A stretch of 64,000 nucleotides of DNA from NCBI GenBank assembly GCA_963210315.1, contig OY723301.1, positions 1,612,001 through 1,676,000 of the forward strand. The letters are read 5' to 3'. This document shows positions 35,606-46,870 of the stretch, one piece after another. The notes below the pieces were generated by a model that was not told where the DNA came from, made no database searches, and saw nothing but the letters and a program-made list of their open reading frames with translations. The translations under genes were made by a program, and so were the position numbers. The DNA is from Rhynchopus euleeides (taxonomy: Eukaryota; Euglenozoa; Diplonemea; Diplonemida; Diplonemidae). Every line of letters starts with the position of its first letter. Position 1 is the stretch's first letter.

Positions 35606-36892
35606 CAGACCAACGCACCTGGGGTGCCCTGGCTGGGAGACGACGCGGCGAAGCGCGTGATCACGCACGCCAGTGTTATCTCTAGCCTGGGCTGCGCTGC
35701 GCAAACCCTGGTCTCAAAACACCCGCGTAAACCCCTCGCCCCCTCCCCCAATGTGTTGTGCAGAAGGCTGTGCCTGTTTTCCTAACGGGGCTCCTTCGTC
35801 AACACAGCAGAAGCTCAGACGTGTCGGTAGATGGGATTGGGCGCGTGTGTGTGTCGGGCACAAACACCCTCCCTCTGGACATGGTTTCGAGAGATGTGTG
35901 CGTGCCCCCACACACCCTCCCCCCCCCAGAAGCGTTTCCTGTGCGTGATGGGCACAGGCAGGCGCTTTCTTTTCTACCACACGGAGAACATCGGATCCGT
36001 GTTTGGTGCACGGCGATGACACGAAACAAACCCGGAAGGACGTGCTGTCCTCGAGTCGGCCTGAGAGGGGTAAGGCAATGCGAAGAGCGGTCATCACTGC
36101 ACCCCCACCCCCACCCCTCCCCCCGCCCCCCCCCACTCCCCCCCTCGCTCGACACTGGATCTGGATGGTCGGATCGACTCCCCTACACACGCCACGAGAG
36201 CCCCTGAGCTCAAACTCCTGCGCAGGCTTGTGTCAGTACAAGCAGTGCAAACGGCACACACATCAGGATGGTGGGCCTTCTTGTTACACCTCTAAACCTC
36301 TGCAGCCACAATTTGCTCTGTCGGGTTTGGAGGAAGGGGAGGCGGGGGGCGGAAGGGATGTGTTGTTGGTCTCTTCGATTTTTCTTGAGGAGAGGTTGTA
36401 TCATCGCATATCCACATCCACCACACAGGCGTGCGTACAACAGAGATACGCACACACAGACACACACACCACACACGCGCGTGCGCGGGGGACAAGCCTT
36501 CTCTGACTCTTTCCCCCGCCCCACAAAGTTGCTTGTCTGCATCTCAAAACGCACTTTCCCCACCCTTCCTATCCTCCCCCACACAACCCTGCTCGCTATC
36601 CACCGCAGCGCATGGGAACGGCTCTGGCTCCGCTGCCCCCCCTCTCCCTCCAGCCCCCAGCCCACGCCCGCCGCGACACAGGGCAGGTGGATGCCCAACG
36701 GTGCCAGGTGAGCCACGGGACCTGCTAGCAACACAGCAGCACGGCACCCGTCCCCTGTGTGGCACACACACTCTCTTCTCTGAAACCTTACGGTGCTTCT
36801 CCGTCTCAGTAAAACGCTGTTCTGTCAAACTCTCCTTGTGTGGTGGGGTTCCCAGGGTGAGGTAGCGGGGAGGGGGAAGTGAAGGGTGTGCA
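35606..36892. other. Spacer, no gene recognised
   Basis: C-rich and CA-rich low-complexity DNA. No conserved frame. It ends with GGTTCCCAG at about 36855, a possible splice acceptor 38 bases before the transporter ATG. Confidence 0.55.
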
Positions 36893-38435
36893 ATGCACGA
36901 ACGAAGTCCCGTGGTGGTGGCGCAGGGCCAGAGCCAGGCGCCGCAAGGCGGTGCCCTCGCCGTGAGCGAGAGGCGCGATGCTGCGAAGGTGTCGGGGGGG
37001 CAGCAGGAGGACAAGGCGTCGGGCAGGCGTGTCAGCCTCGAGCTGGATGCCCACAGCATCCAGGGGAACGACGTCATGTCGACGCAGGTCACGGTGTGGG
37101 GGTTTGCGGTGAACGCAGGGCTGCTCAGCTGCATTGCGCTTGTCCTGCAGAACAGCAGTCTAGTTCTGATGACACGGTGGAGCACGGCACATCGCAGCCG
37201 ACCCATCAACACCGGGTTCATGGTGCTGGTGGTCGAGCTTGTGAAAATGGCATGCTGCCTCTGGGCAACCGCCTGGGAGCTGAAGCAGGCCGACCCGAAG
37301 GTCAACCTGTTCATCCGCATCCCGCAGCTTCTGGTGTCGCGTGAGACCACGCTGCTGGTGCTGCCCGCAGCGCTGTTCACGCTGCAGAACTACCTCATCT
37401 TCATCTCGCTCGCCAACCTCGATGCCACCACATTCCAGGTCCTGTCGCAGGTGAAGCTCTTCCTCGCCGCCATCTTCTCTGTGTGGATCCTCAAAAAATA
37501 CCTCACATGCATCCAGTGGTCCTCTGTGCTCCTGCTGATGTTCGGCATTGTCCTCGCAGGCTCCGGCAAGCCTTCCAGCGAAAAGGGTGCCCCCAACAAC
37601 GCAGTGGGGGTGATCGCCTGCCTTGTTTCAGGCGTCAGCTCGTCCTTCGCCGGGGTTTACTTTGAGAAGATCCTGAAGGTATGTTTGCATCGGGGGGGCG
37701 GGGTATGTTATAGCTGATTAGAATGGAGGAGGGTGTGGGGTTCTTGTTTTGTGCAAAGCACACACCAGGGCCGTGAAACCAAGAGTTGTCCTATGCATAT
37801 GGCAACATCACCCCCAGCATCAGTTCGTGTCGTTTCTTCGTCACTATAGTTCCAATAGGCCCAATTGATCCCACACCACACCACACCCCACCACTCAGGG
37901 TACGAGCACATCCATCGCAGTGCGGAACATCCAGATCGGGTTCCCTGCCATCGTCTTCTCCTTTGGGGCGCTGCTGCTCAGGGAGCGGGGCGGCACCCCC
38001 TTCGTCCACTTCAACCCCATCGAAGGTTGGGACGTGCCCATCTGCCTCCTGGTGCTGAACTACGCGCTGGGCGGGATCCTTGTCGCCGTGGTGGTGAAGT
38101 ACGCCGACAACATCCTGAAGGGATTCGCCACCGGCATTGCCGTCATCATATCCGGCATATTCTCTGCAGTTGCGTGGGGTTTCCGCCCTGACATCAACTT
38201 CCTCATCGGCTGCTCGCTGGTGTGCGTGGGCACCGTGCTGTACCACTCCAAGTTGGACGGGAAATACGCGCGTGCCTGGGCCCGCATATTACCGGGGGGG
38301 CACAGGATGCCCAAGACACCCACCGTGGCCACCTCCCCCACCAGCATCCCACAGCTCCCGGAAGACATGGAACCACTGGGAACTCCCCACAACGGCTTTG
38401 CCCTGGAAGACGATGACGCATCCAACCGATGCTGA
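36893..38435 (+). CDS. Nucleotide-sugar transporter (SLC35A-like)
   Basis: Two exons, 36893-37678 and 37899-38435, joined in phase 0 across a 220-bp intron (AAG|GTATGT ... CCACTCAG|GG), giving 440 residues. The protein resembles Golgi UDP-galactose/CMP-sialate/UDP-GlcNAc transporters that exchange nucleotide sugars for nucleoside monophosphates. Hallmarks: LVLQNSSLVLMTRWS in helix 1-2; FTLQNYLIFISLANLDATTFQVLSQVK; GVYFEKILK across the exon junction followed by SIAVRNIQIG; and LNYALGGILVAVVVKYADNILKGFATG. About ten membrane helices; cytosolic N-terminal tail of roughly 60 residues and C-terminal tail of about 50. The sugar transported cannot be told from sequence. Confidence 0.9.
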
Positions 38436-38942
38436 AGGGGGGGTGCGCCCCCCCTTCCCCCTGGATTCTTCGTCTTTCTCCCCCACCCCCCTCCCCCCCG
38501 AGACATCGTCTCTGGAACTTTCGTACCTTCGGCCTCTTCAAAAGGCATCCATTCCCTGGGGATAGCGGTGCCCCCCTCGTCTTTCTGTAGCAGGGTGGGG
38601 TGGGGTGGTGTGGGTAGTGGCACAGACACACATTGTGTCTGGAGCTTTGTTTCTGTCGAACGTCTCTCTGTTTATCCTCGGGGCGGGTCTTCGCGGTTGT
38701 CGGGCAATGTTCGGCGCGGTTTTCACCTACACTATAGGAGGGAAAAATGCAAACCCAAAATAAAATGCGCCGTCTTTTTTTGACACCGGAAATGAGGTCC
38801 CCCTCCCTTCCGAAGCTCGCCCGTCCCGAAACATTCGCGTGCTGAGCTGGCATGGCTTTGGCGCAGAGAGGGAATGCCGCTCAACAGAGGATGGGTTGTG
38901 GTGGGGGGTGGGTGTGGGGCGGGGGGGGGGGGGCGCGTGTGT
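38436..38942. other. Spacer between transporter and hAT2
   Basis: C-rich and then G-rich low complexity. No gene or strong repeat seen. Confidence 0.55.
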
Positions 38943-39106
38943 TCTGTTCACGGTTTGCCCCCCGGCAGGATCCCGGGAAACCCCGGCCGGGCCCGGAAAT
39001 TCCGGGCCCGGGACCGGGATTTTGAAATCCCGGCCGGGATCCCGGGGAAATCCCGGCCGGGTCCGGCCGGGAATCCCGGGGGTTCTCAGTCTCAGGTCGC
39101 TTGGAC

Positions 39107-40475
39107 CGAGGTCATCTCAGACCTATGGCTTTCAGTCCCCAGTTTCAGATTCAGACCTGCTGATCCAGAACCGCACCCTCTCCTTCCACACCAATTGTAT
39201 CCACTGCTCATGGGTCCGAGTGACGACGATAGCAATGACGATGGCTCCATAGCAAAGATGGCTACCACTGTCAAAGCTCATCTGGAACAGAAACTGTCCC
39301 AGATGGAAGTCTCCTGTATAAATACAGGGTTCGGGGTTACCACGAGTGTAACGCAGATACGTGCAGGTGTGTCAAGAGAGTGTGCAGCTCACAGCAGTTC
39401 CGCATCCTCCTGGTTGCTGAACTCCACAGTCCTAGGACGACGAAGAGGACGACGAGGGTCGACGTAGGCTTATCTTACGCTACGGCAGGGGTGGACTCAG
39501 CCACCCCGGGGGCAGGTTGAACAGGTTGTGTGGTTCCACTGATCGACATGTAGGTCGGCCTGTCTGATAAGACTCAGCCACCCTGCGGGTCAAGTGATTA
39601 CAAAAGGGTGCCTATTTGACCAAAAGGCAAAATTTCCTCCCGCCATGCTCCCGTACCACAGAGGCTGTTGTGTTTTGCCTCTGTGTATGCGTACGTTTTG
39701 CGATGACGGGGTGTGGAACCTGGCGTAGACCGAGCTACAACCAGGAACCAACGGCCCAACTCGGCGCCGTGGGTCAATTTTTGTGAAAAGGCCTTGACCA
39801 GAGGCATCCCCCTAACACTAAATTTGCTCTGTTTCACCTGAACCGACCAACCAGGCACCGTGAGGAGGCATCAGAGCCCCTCGTGGACAGCCGCAGCACC
39901 CTTCCTTTACTAACGTCAGGTTCACCACTAGCACGAAGCATCACTGTTTTACGTCAGGTATGGCAAATGCCCACCCAAGGAAGTCGAGGAGTTTGAGCCG
40001 TTGGAAGTTACCAGAGGGACAAGCAAGAGGGATCTGCAAGCAGTGATGTCTGTTGTACCCTTGGACCACATTAAACTCAAACTGAACCCTCAGTCGTCCT
40101 TGATCGCCCGACAAGGTTCCTTTCAGCTTTCTAACAGATGGGTACTGCAACTGTCCAACTATCTACAGACTCACATCCCAGAAGGTGCAGTCCAGGTTCC
40201 ACAGAGCAAATTAAATGTTAGCATTTCTGCACAACTACCGGTACGCAAATCGCAGCGGCGGTGGAAGTGACTGACTCGAAAACGGCGAGGTATCAGTCTT
40301 GACGCTGGAAAATTCCGTTCGGAAATACCAAACACATCCACAGAAAGTGGAAGGAATGGGCGCCAAGATGATGCGAACGATTTTTGGGGGGGGGGGAGGG
40401 GGTGGACTGCTCTGTATCGTGATACCCGCGAGGGCAACCAAATGCAGAACAGGGAGGCACAGGCGCACACACGAA
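39107..40475 (+). repeat. Non-coding module shared with element B
   Basis: Homologous to about 60235-61940 on the opposite strand. Matching landmarks include CATCTCAGACCTATGG, CTCCTGTATAAATACAGGGTTCG, the stretch around 40060 with ACCACATTAAACTC, and GGAATGGGCGCCAAGATGAT. Contains no frame over about 150 codons. The homology stops well inside both elements' termini. Confidence 0.75.
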
Positions 40476-40766
40476 GGCAGCACACAAGTGGCAAGTGGCA
40501 GGGGCTGGGGTCTGGGGCTGGGGCGCCGCGCGATTCGCTTCTCCTGACTTTCTGATCCGGCAAACTACAAACACAAAAGCAGTACATGCACTGCAACAAC
40601 AACCTCCGAAGGGAGCCACAATACCCTCGTGACTCCAAAGCAGCTGATGGCATCGGAGGGCAATCAGCATCATACGACGTCTCACAGCTGCAGAACAAGA
40701 CGTCAGACACAGACAGCAAGGAATACGATATACACACACACGGACGCACACACTGTGCCGGACAAA

Positions 40767-43085
40767 TCACTCCTCATCGTCACTCTCAGCGTCATTCACA
40801 CGGAGTGACGGGAATGTCCGCCGGAAGCCACACTCCTTGCCGTACGCACCTCGCACATCTTGATTGATGGCCAAGAGCGAGAGCTTTGCGTGGGAGTCGC
40901 GGGACATAGCACTCCGGCACACGGGGATGGCTTGCATCATGACAGAGAGTGCGCTGTCAGGTGCTGTGCAGGAAGGGGGCAAGGTGAGGAGAAACAACAC
41001 ACGCTCAGCAAGAGGCTTGAGCGTCTCGTTGGTAAGCTGGCGTTTCCAGAATACCCTCTCTGAGCCGACCTCGTGCTCCGACACTGCCGAAGTGTACGCC
41101 TGGTACATGGGCGCGGTGACGTCGAAGCCGATGTGCTTGCCGAGGTCTTCGCGTGGCAGCAGGTCATCCAGCATCTCCAGGGTCTCGTACCCCTCCGGAG
41201 TCAGCTGGCGCACAGAGAGGTAGAACCCCCGGCCCGTTTCCGAGGATTCGCGCCACCGGCTCTGCAGACCGTTGTAGAAGGTCTTGGACACGCGGGCTGC
41301 GAGTCCATCCCCCGTGCTCGCCCTCTGGAGGATGTCGATCAGCTCCTCCACCTCCGCGTAGATCGTCGCCGATCCAACCGTCCCGGGTGCCTGCGCGTTG
41401 CTGTACCGCGACAAAGCGGCTCTTACCGGCGCCGCGGCACGGACGAACTCCGTCAGCATGTCCTGAAGCGCCTCAGAACCGACGGTCTTCAGCAGCACAG
41501 CAAGCTTCTCGAACGTGGGGGGAGTGTAGGCATTGCCAATCCCGGTAGCCATGTACGAGTACAGCATGGCGACACGCTCTTCAAAGTGCTCCGCGCAGTC
41601 GAGCATGCTGACGAAGCGTGTGTCGTAGATCCGGGGTGCACGTTTGATGGCCACCGCCTCCTGCAGAGTGCTCTTCATGTCGGCGTGTGCTGCAGACATC
41701 AAGCTGCAAAGCTCCCCAAACGTCTTTGCGTTGGCAATCGCATCCTTGTGCGCCTCGGTCACCGCGGCCTTGCAGAGGCCCTTCATCTTGTCCAGAAGTT
41801 TGTCCTGTTCCCGCGTTGTCGTCGATGCCGACTGCTTCCGCAGCTTCGCCAATAGGACACCCGCCGTGTGTGTCTGGGGGTCGCTCTGCACACTTCTTTG
41901 GTGGTCCCGCCACTTGTTCTGCTTTTTCGCGTCACCAAACACGTAGTTCGTGAGGTGGAAGAAGTCGAGCAGGGGGTCCTCGGCGGCCTTCATCATCCGA
42001 CGAACATCGGAAAGGGTGTTGTTCAGCAGGTGAGCCAGGCAGGATACGTACGGGATGTGAGCCTCTCCTGCTAGGTCGCGCGACATCTTCACGTTCGACC
42101 CACCACGATCGCTGCGCACGACCCTCACCTGTTCAATCCCCACACCGACAGCAGCGAGAGATTCCTCCAGCGCGGTGCGCACCGTAAGACCTGTAAACGG
42201 GACATCCGAATACTGTAGCGGCAGCGCAACGGACGTTGTAGCGGTCTGTGCAATGAACAACACGACATTCTGACCCTGGATCGTCGAACCACAGTCGTGG
42301 ACGATGCTCAGATCTTGTCCTGCGAGCATATCGGCAATCGTGTCGAGGTGGTTGTCGTAGACGGTCGCCCCGCTCCTCTGCCAGACCTTCTGCATGTTGA
42401 CGTCTTCTGGGATGGTGAGCCCAGAGACGGCACGGAAGACCTGCGTCGCGCCACGAAACGAGAGCCCTGCCATCGTGCACACCTCCAGCAGCGTTTCCCG
42501 GACGTTGGAGTTTGCTGGTGCGGGTCGGTTGCTCGAAGGTGTGGATCGGTCGGCTGCTGGTGTGGATGCGTCACGGTTTGGCGTTGAGGCGTCGACTGGG
42601 GTCGTTGCATTGCGACCGTGGCCCTTCGTACCCACGTGGCTCGTGAGGTCGTGCCTGTCGACGCCGGGTGCAAACGCCCACTTGCACGGAGCACACACGG
42701 GCAGCTCCTGCTCGTCGCAGCATCTCGCCGTGGCCTTCGCGAACCTGTACCCGTCGGTCGTGGCCTCCGCTTTCGTCTTGACTGAAAGCCACTTGAACTC
42801 GGAGAAGCGGGTCGACAAAGACTGGGCAGGCTGCAGCTTCGGGGGGGTCAGGTCAGCTTGGCTGCTGAGGCTCTCGGCGAGGGCGGCCTTTGCCGGGCGG
42901 CGCAACTTCCCCGTCGGCGTGCGCAAGGCCACTGCGCTGGCGGCGAGCTCCTTCTTCTTCCGTCCGAGAGCAATCAGGCGGGCGATCTTCGGCATGAGGG
43001 GGGCTTTCTCATTCTCTGTGAGGACCCCTTCAGCGACGGCCAAATCGATCAGCGGCTGCCTCTTCCGCTTCACCTCCTTCAGCAC
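40767..43085 (-). CDS. hAT-family transposase of hAT2
   Basis: At least 772 residues; the frame begins without an ATG at 43085 and stays open upstream past about 43260 through an acidic/basic nuclear-localisation-like region with a run of seven Asp codons, so the true start is probably in an upstream exon or at a non-ATG codon. CAPC ... H ... H near residue 130 may be a zinc finger. YVSCLAHLLNNTL matches the hAT CxxH motif and DCGSTIQGQNV may be part of the catalytic region. The C-terminus (FWKRQLTNETLKPLAERVL ... SALSVMMQAIP) matches the dimerisation domain. Frame open throughout. Confidence 0.8.
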   Translation of the reverse strand: MLKEVKRKRQPLIDLAVAEGVLTENEKAPLMPKIARLIALGRKKKELAASAVALRTPTGKLRRPAKAALAESLSSQADLTPPKLQPAQSLSTRFSEFKWLSVKTKAEATTDGYRFAKATARCCDEQELPVCAPCKWAFAPGVDRHDLTSHVGTKGHGRNATTPVDASTPNRDASTPAADRSTPSSNRPAPANSNVRETLLEVCTMAGLSFRGATQVFRAVSGLTIPEDVNMQKVWQRSGATVYDNHLDTIADMLAGQDLSIVHDCGSTIQGQNVVLFIAQTATTSVALPLQYSDVPFTGLTVRTALEESLAAVGVGIEQVRVVRSDRGGSNVKMSRDLAGEAHIPYVSCLAHLLNNTLSDVRRMMKAAEDPLLDFFHLTNYVFGDAKKQNKWRDHQRSVQSDPQTHTAGVLLAKLRKQSASTTTREQDKLLDKMKGLCKAAVTEAHKDAIANAKTFGELCSLMSAAHADMKSTLQEAVAIKRAPRIYDTRFVSMLDCAEHFEERVAMLYSYMATGIGNAYTPPTFEKLAVLLKTVGSEALQDMLTEFVRAAAPVRAALSRYSNAQAPGTVGSATIYAEVEELIDILQRASTGDGLAARVSKTFYNGLQSRWRESSETGRGFYLSVRQLTPEGYETLEMLDDLLPREDLGKHIGFDVTAPMYQAYTSAVSEHEVGSERVFWKRQLTNETLKPLAERVLFLLTLPPSCTAPDSALSVMMQAIPVCRSAMSRDSHAKLSLLAINQDVRGAYGKECGFRRTFPSLRVNDAESDDEE

Positions 43086-43651
43086 CGCCTCAATGGCGTC
43101 GTCGTCGTCGTCGTCGTCGTTGTCAGTGGTGGGGTCCGGTTCCGGGGCCGCTACCTCCGCCTTGCCTCGGCGAGGTTGCTTGCGGCTCTTGCCGCCGTCG
43201 CCATCGCTGTCGCCGTCATCCGCATCATCCCTCGCCCTCTTCCCTCCTTTCTGCCCTGGTGCTGCATCACCAACGAGCAGGAAGGAAAAAAAATGAGGAG
43301 TAACAAAAGAGTACGGTGCATGTTTGCTGTTGTGGAAGGTTTCTCTGCCGGGTGTGTGTATGCGGCGCAGTTACGTGGGGGGGGGGGGGGGCGGGGCGGG
43401 GTTGTGGGGTCCAAGTCACGTGCGGTATATGTGAGGTGAAATAGTCGGGTCCAGCAAAAACTAATGACATCGGGTGGATCGCAAAGGGGAAGGGGGCAAC
43501 GGCAGCGTGCAATATGCAATGTGCAAAACTCTCAAGTCATCTTACCACCCACCTACACCTGACCCCGGGATAACCCGGGGTCATCCCGGGATTTCCCGGA
43601 ACCCGGCCGGGCCCGCCCGGGATCCCGCCCGGGGGGCAAACCGTGTCTGTT

Positions 43652-43855
43652 TGTATGTTCATCATGTCGTGCCTGCCGGGAGGGGTGCTCCAGATTTGTA
43701 GCAGGCGGAATCAGTGATTACGTGACATTTCTTATCATCTTTTCGGCTGTCGGGGTGGTGGGGGGAGGGGGGGGGGATGATGGGGCCAAATTGGCCGTGA
43801 TTCTGTCGGTTGGCTTTCCCTAATACGCTTGGTTGCCGAAGCGGGGGGGGGGGTG
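43652..43855. other. Short spacer between hAT2 and E2
   Basis: Includes a G-rich run near 43757 and another at 43841-43853. No gene. Confidence 0.5.
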
Positions 43856-44360
43856 TAGGGGGGGTCATAAGCCCGTACAAAACCAAAATTTTCGACATAC
43901 CATCAGAGCCGCCCTAATACCTGATCTGACCCGAAAATCCGACCCATACCCCCCCGGAAACTGTCTGGGGCCCACTTGTGACACCTGATACGCACTTTTG
44001 TGATGATTTTTTGGGGTCCTAAAAAATGTACCTCAGGAGGGTGTACACGGTGGACTCCAGCGGCCCTAGCGGGAGTCTGGGAGCGGGAGTCTGAGCGTGT
44101 GTCAAAGACTCCCGCTAGCGGGAGTCTATACTCCCGCTAGGGGGAGTCTGACTCCCCCTAGCGGGAGTCTTTTCACCTATTTTCATCCATTTTTCCCATG
44201 ATATAGTTACAGTCTACTGGCGTGGGGGGTAAAATCATGGTGGAAGAGGGATGGGGAGGGGCTTGTTTTGCTTCTGTTAGTTTCCCCGGACTCTGGACTA
44301 CCTACCTATCCTCCTGGTAGCGGCTGCACCTGCGGAGGTGAGCGGTTAGAATTTGAGGTG

Positions 44361-45497
44361 TCAAAGTGCGGCCATCGCCTGTCGTAGTTGTGTTACACCT
44401 TGGGCAAGACAAGCCATCCTGCAGGCCTCATCTTCTTCGTCAGAACTGTCATCCCCCTCCTGCTGTGCGCGTTGGTCAAGCGTGCTCAAAGTCGCCTCGG
44501 ATGACACGAATGGTGTGAAAGTCGCCCCCAGCGGGATTGGCATTTTGCACAAGCAGAGCGATAATTTGCGGTGTCCTTCGGGGAACCGGGACAGGAAGTA
44601 GGGCGCGCTGATGGGTTCAACGAAGTCCTGTGTGTTGCAGTGCACAAACCCCTTCTGCAGCTGTGTCAACTGTGTGCAAAGAACATACACAGCCAATCTA
44701 TGAGCGTGTCGGGTGTGCAGACACGGACACAGAATGACTTCTCTATACCCGAGGATCCCGTCCTGCGACAGGTGCGCAACCTTCCAAGGCATGCCCGATG
44801 CGCGCCGCTTCTCTTCTGCCATCGCAAGATCTCTCTCGTAAGTTGCGGAGCTGGCGATTGTAACGGCATCTTTCTTGCGATGTCCGTTCTCTGCTTCTTC
44901 AAATTCGTCGTTGTTCTGCAGAGGCACTGCATCTTCTGGAGCCCACCAATGATGGAGACTGTGTACGTAGGCATTGCGCGTTGATCCCTTTTCGGCATGC
45001 TCCATCAACCAGTGAAATATATGCCCTGAGATCCGAGCACGCAAGAAGGGAATCCGGGCTGACTCATCCTTGCATCCCCAGAAGTGCCAGGGGATGTCTG
45101 CATACCGGAAATGCATGAGGTCTGCAAGGGAGACAAAGAGGTAGCGGAACAAGCCCTTGTAGGTGTGTCCTGTGACAGGCAAGCACGACCTTCCGGAACT
45201 GAGCACCTGTCCCATTCTGCGACACATTCAGTGCAAGGTTTGTACAGGTCTTGTCGAATATTTTTTTGTTGTCTCATCCAGTACCCTGATCAGCTGCATG
45301 GCGAGCCCCTTGCAGTCATGGAGTGCTGGGGTGACGTAGCGGGCATTGGGAAGCACACCTGCCAAGAGGGAGGGGTAGCCAGCCTCTTTTATCTCAGAGA
45401 GAGTCAGGTGCGGGTATCGATGCACCTGTTGATACCAGCGTTCTTCTGGGATGTCGCACAGTGAGCATCGGTGCCCTCGCCCCCCGCATCGCCTCAT
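44361..45497 (-). CDS. E1 copy 2 protein, split by an in-frame TGA
   Basis: Same organisation as 13968-15104: 89 codons, TGA at 45228-45230, ATG, then 288 residues. Only a few amino-acid differences from copy 1 (for example MCRRMG against MCRSMG). The conserved junction in two copies makes a random nonsense mutation after insertion unlikely, though it could predate both. Confidence 0.6.
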
Positions 45498-45762
45498 TGT
45501 TGCCCACTGCTGATCTATACTCCCGCTAGCGGGAGTTGGACTCCCCCTAGTTGAGACTCCCGAAAAGGGTTAAACCCGGTAGTGGTACCCTACCCCCGCT
45601 GGAGTCCACCGTGCAAGGCCGGATCAGCCCACGGGTGGGTTTGAGGAAGAAATCTGGGGGGGCAAATTTTGCTGCGACTTCCGGTTTCACCCGGCCGAAC
45701 TCCAGCATCTATCCAGACCCACGGTGCCAAGCCGTTCGCCCGTGTCGCGATCATTCGCGGCT

Positions 45763-46143
45763 TCAGGCTGCCCCCGACGACACGTTTGTATCCTGCACCT
45801 TGCCATACTTCGCCTCCACCTTGTATATGACGGAGAGCGCCCTCCTTCCGCATCGTTGCGACTTCCCTGACAGCGAACTTATCCATGTCAGGGAAGACAT
45901 GGCGATGATTGCGTTGGCCACCTGGGTGCTGTGCTGGTGGAGCTCCTTGCTCAACACCGTTGCTAGGAGCCTTCTAATGGATCCCAGTGTCAGCACACTG
46001 CCCCCTTTTTTAACAGGGAAGGCCGTGCAAAAATCATGCACAATGTTCGTCGCCTCCGCAGCCTCGGGACTCTCTGCGCTCTTCTTCTTCTTAATCGACT
46101 TTGCCGCCGGCTTCGCTGCCGGCTTCGTTGTCGTCTTCCCCAT
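45763..46143 (-). CDS. E1 copy 2 small basic protein
   Basis: 126 residues, ten longer than copy 1 because CAG replaces TAG near its end. Lys/Ala/Pro-rich N-terminus, then a helical domain. Family unknown. Confidence 0.5.
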   Translation of the reverse strand: MGKTTTKPAAKPAAKSIKKKKSAESPEAAEATNIVHDFCTAFPVKKGGSVLTLGSIRRLLATVLSKELHQHSTQVANAIIAMSSLTWISSLSGKSQRCGRRALSVIYKVEAKYGKVQDTNVSSGAA

Positions 46144-46394
46144 TTTTGTGAATCAGGTCTGCGAGCTGGGATGGGTGGAAACGTCCGTTTCGTTTGGTGT
46201 GGCTGTACTTCAGTGACGAGTGCCACATTGCATAGGTATCATGGGAAAAATGAGTGAAAATAGGTGAAAAGACTCCCGCTAGGGGGAGTCAGACTCCCGC
46301 TAGCGGGAGTCTATACTCCCGCTAGCGGGAGTTGGACTCCCCCTAGTTGAGACTCCCGAAAAGGGTTACCCTACCCCCGCTGGAGTCCACCGTG

Positions 46395-46870
46395 TATGAT
46401 TTTCCGGATTTTCCTGTTTTTTCCCGATTTTCCGAAAAATTTGCCACTGGTTGACACAAGGGCGAATTTCGAGAAAAATCCGAAAATCAGGAAAAATCAG
46501 GTTTTTTTCGGATTTCCGGGATGGTCACCATACACCCTCCGGAAAAAAATCCGAAATTTTTGGGTCGAAAAATTTTTTTTTTCTGACCCGAAAATCGGTG
46601 TCTGCGGACTGCCACACTGTGAAAAATCGGAAAATTTCCGAAAAAAGTCGAAAATTTTGGCCTTTCCTGGCCTATGTGGTCCCAAAGGGCCCGGGTTGCC
46701 CGGATTTTCACCCAAAAACACCCCAAAAAATTTTCCGCCATATCACCCCCCAGACACTAGGAGGGTGTATGATTTTCCGGATTTTCCTGTTTTTTCCCGA
46801 TTTTCCGAAAAATTTGCCACTGGTTGACACAAGGGCGAATTTCGAGAAAAATCCGAAAATCAGGAAAAAT
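46395..46870 (+). repeat. Duplicated A/T-rich block inside EX
   Basis: The stretch from TGATTTTCCGGATTTTCC at 46397 recurs at 46768, with about 110 bp nearly identical (AATTTGCCACTGGTTGACAC in both). Between them is the inverted end CATACACCCTCC at about 46530. This resembles tandem or nested copies of a small non-autonomous element. Confidence 0.75.

Larger units (their letters stand above)
38949..43645 (-). mobile_element. hAT transposon hAT2
   Basis: 4,697 bp. TIRs begin CACGGTTTGCCCCCCGG; TSD TCTGTT at 38943-38948 and 43646-43651. Just inside both ends are CCCGGG/CCGGCCGGG-rich palindromic blocks (about 38965-39080 and 43560-43640). The transposase is on the minus strand (40767-43085 and probably a further 5' part). 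The left third (39107-40475) is non-coding and is related, in inverted orientation, to the inside of element B. Confidence 0.9.
44046..46394 (-). mobile_element. DNA transposon E1, copy 2
   Basis: Nearly identical to 13665-16023, with TA at 44044-44045 and 46395-46396. The sequence GGAGGGTGTATGATTTTCC at about 46758-46776 represents the unoccupied target, which confirms the TA duplication. It sits only 9 bases inside EX. Confidence 0.9.
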
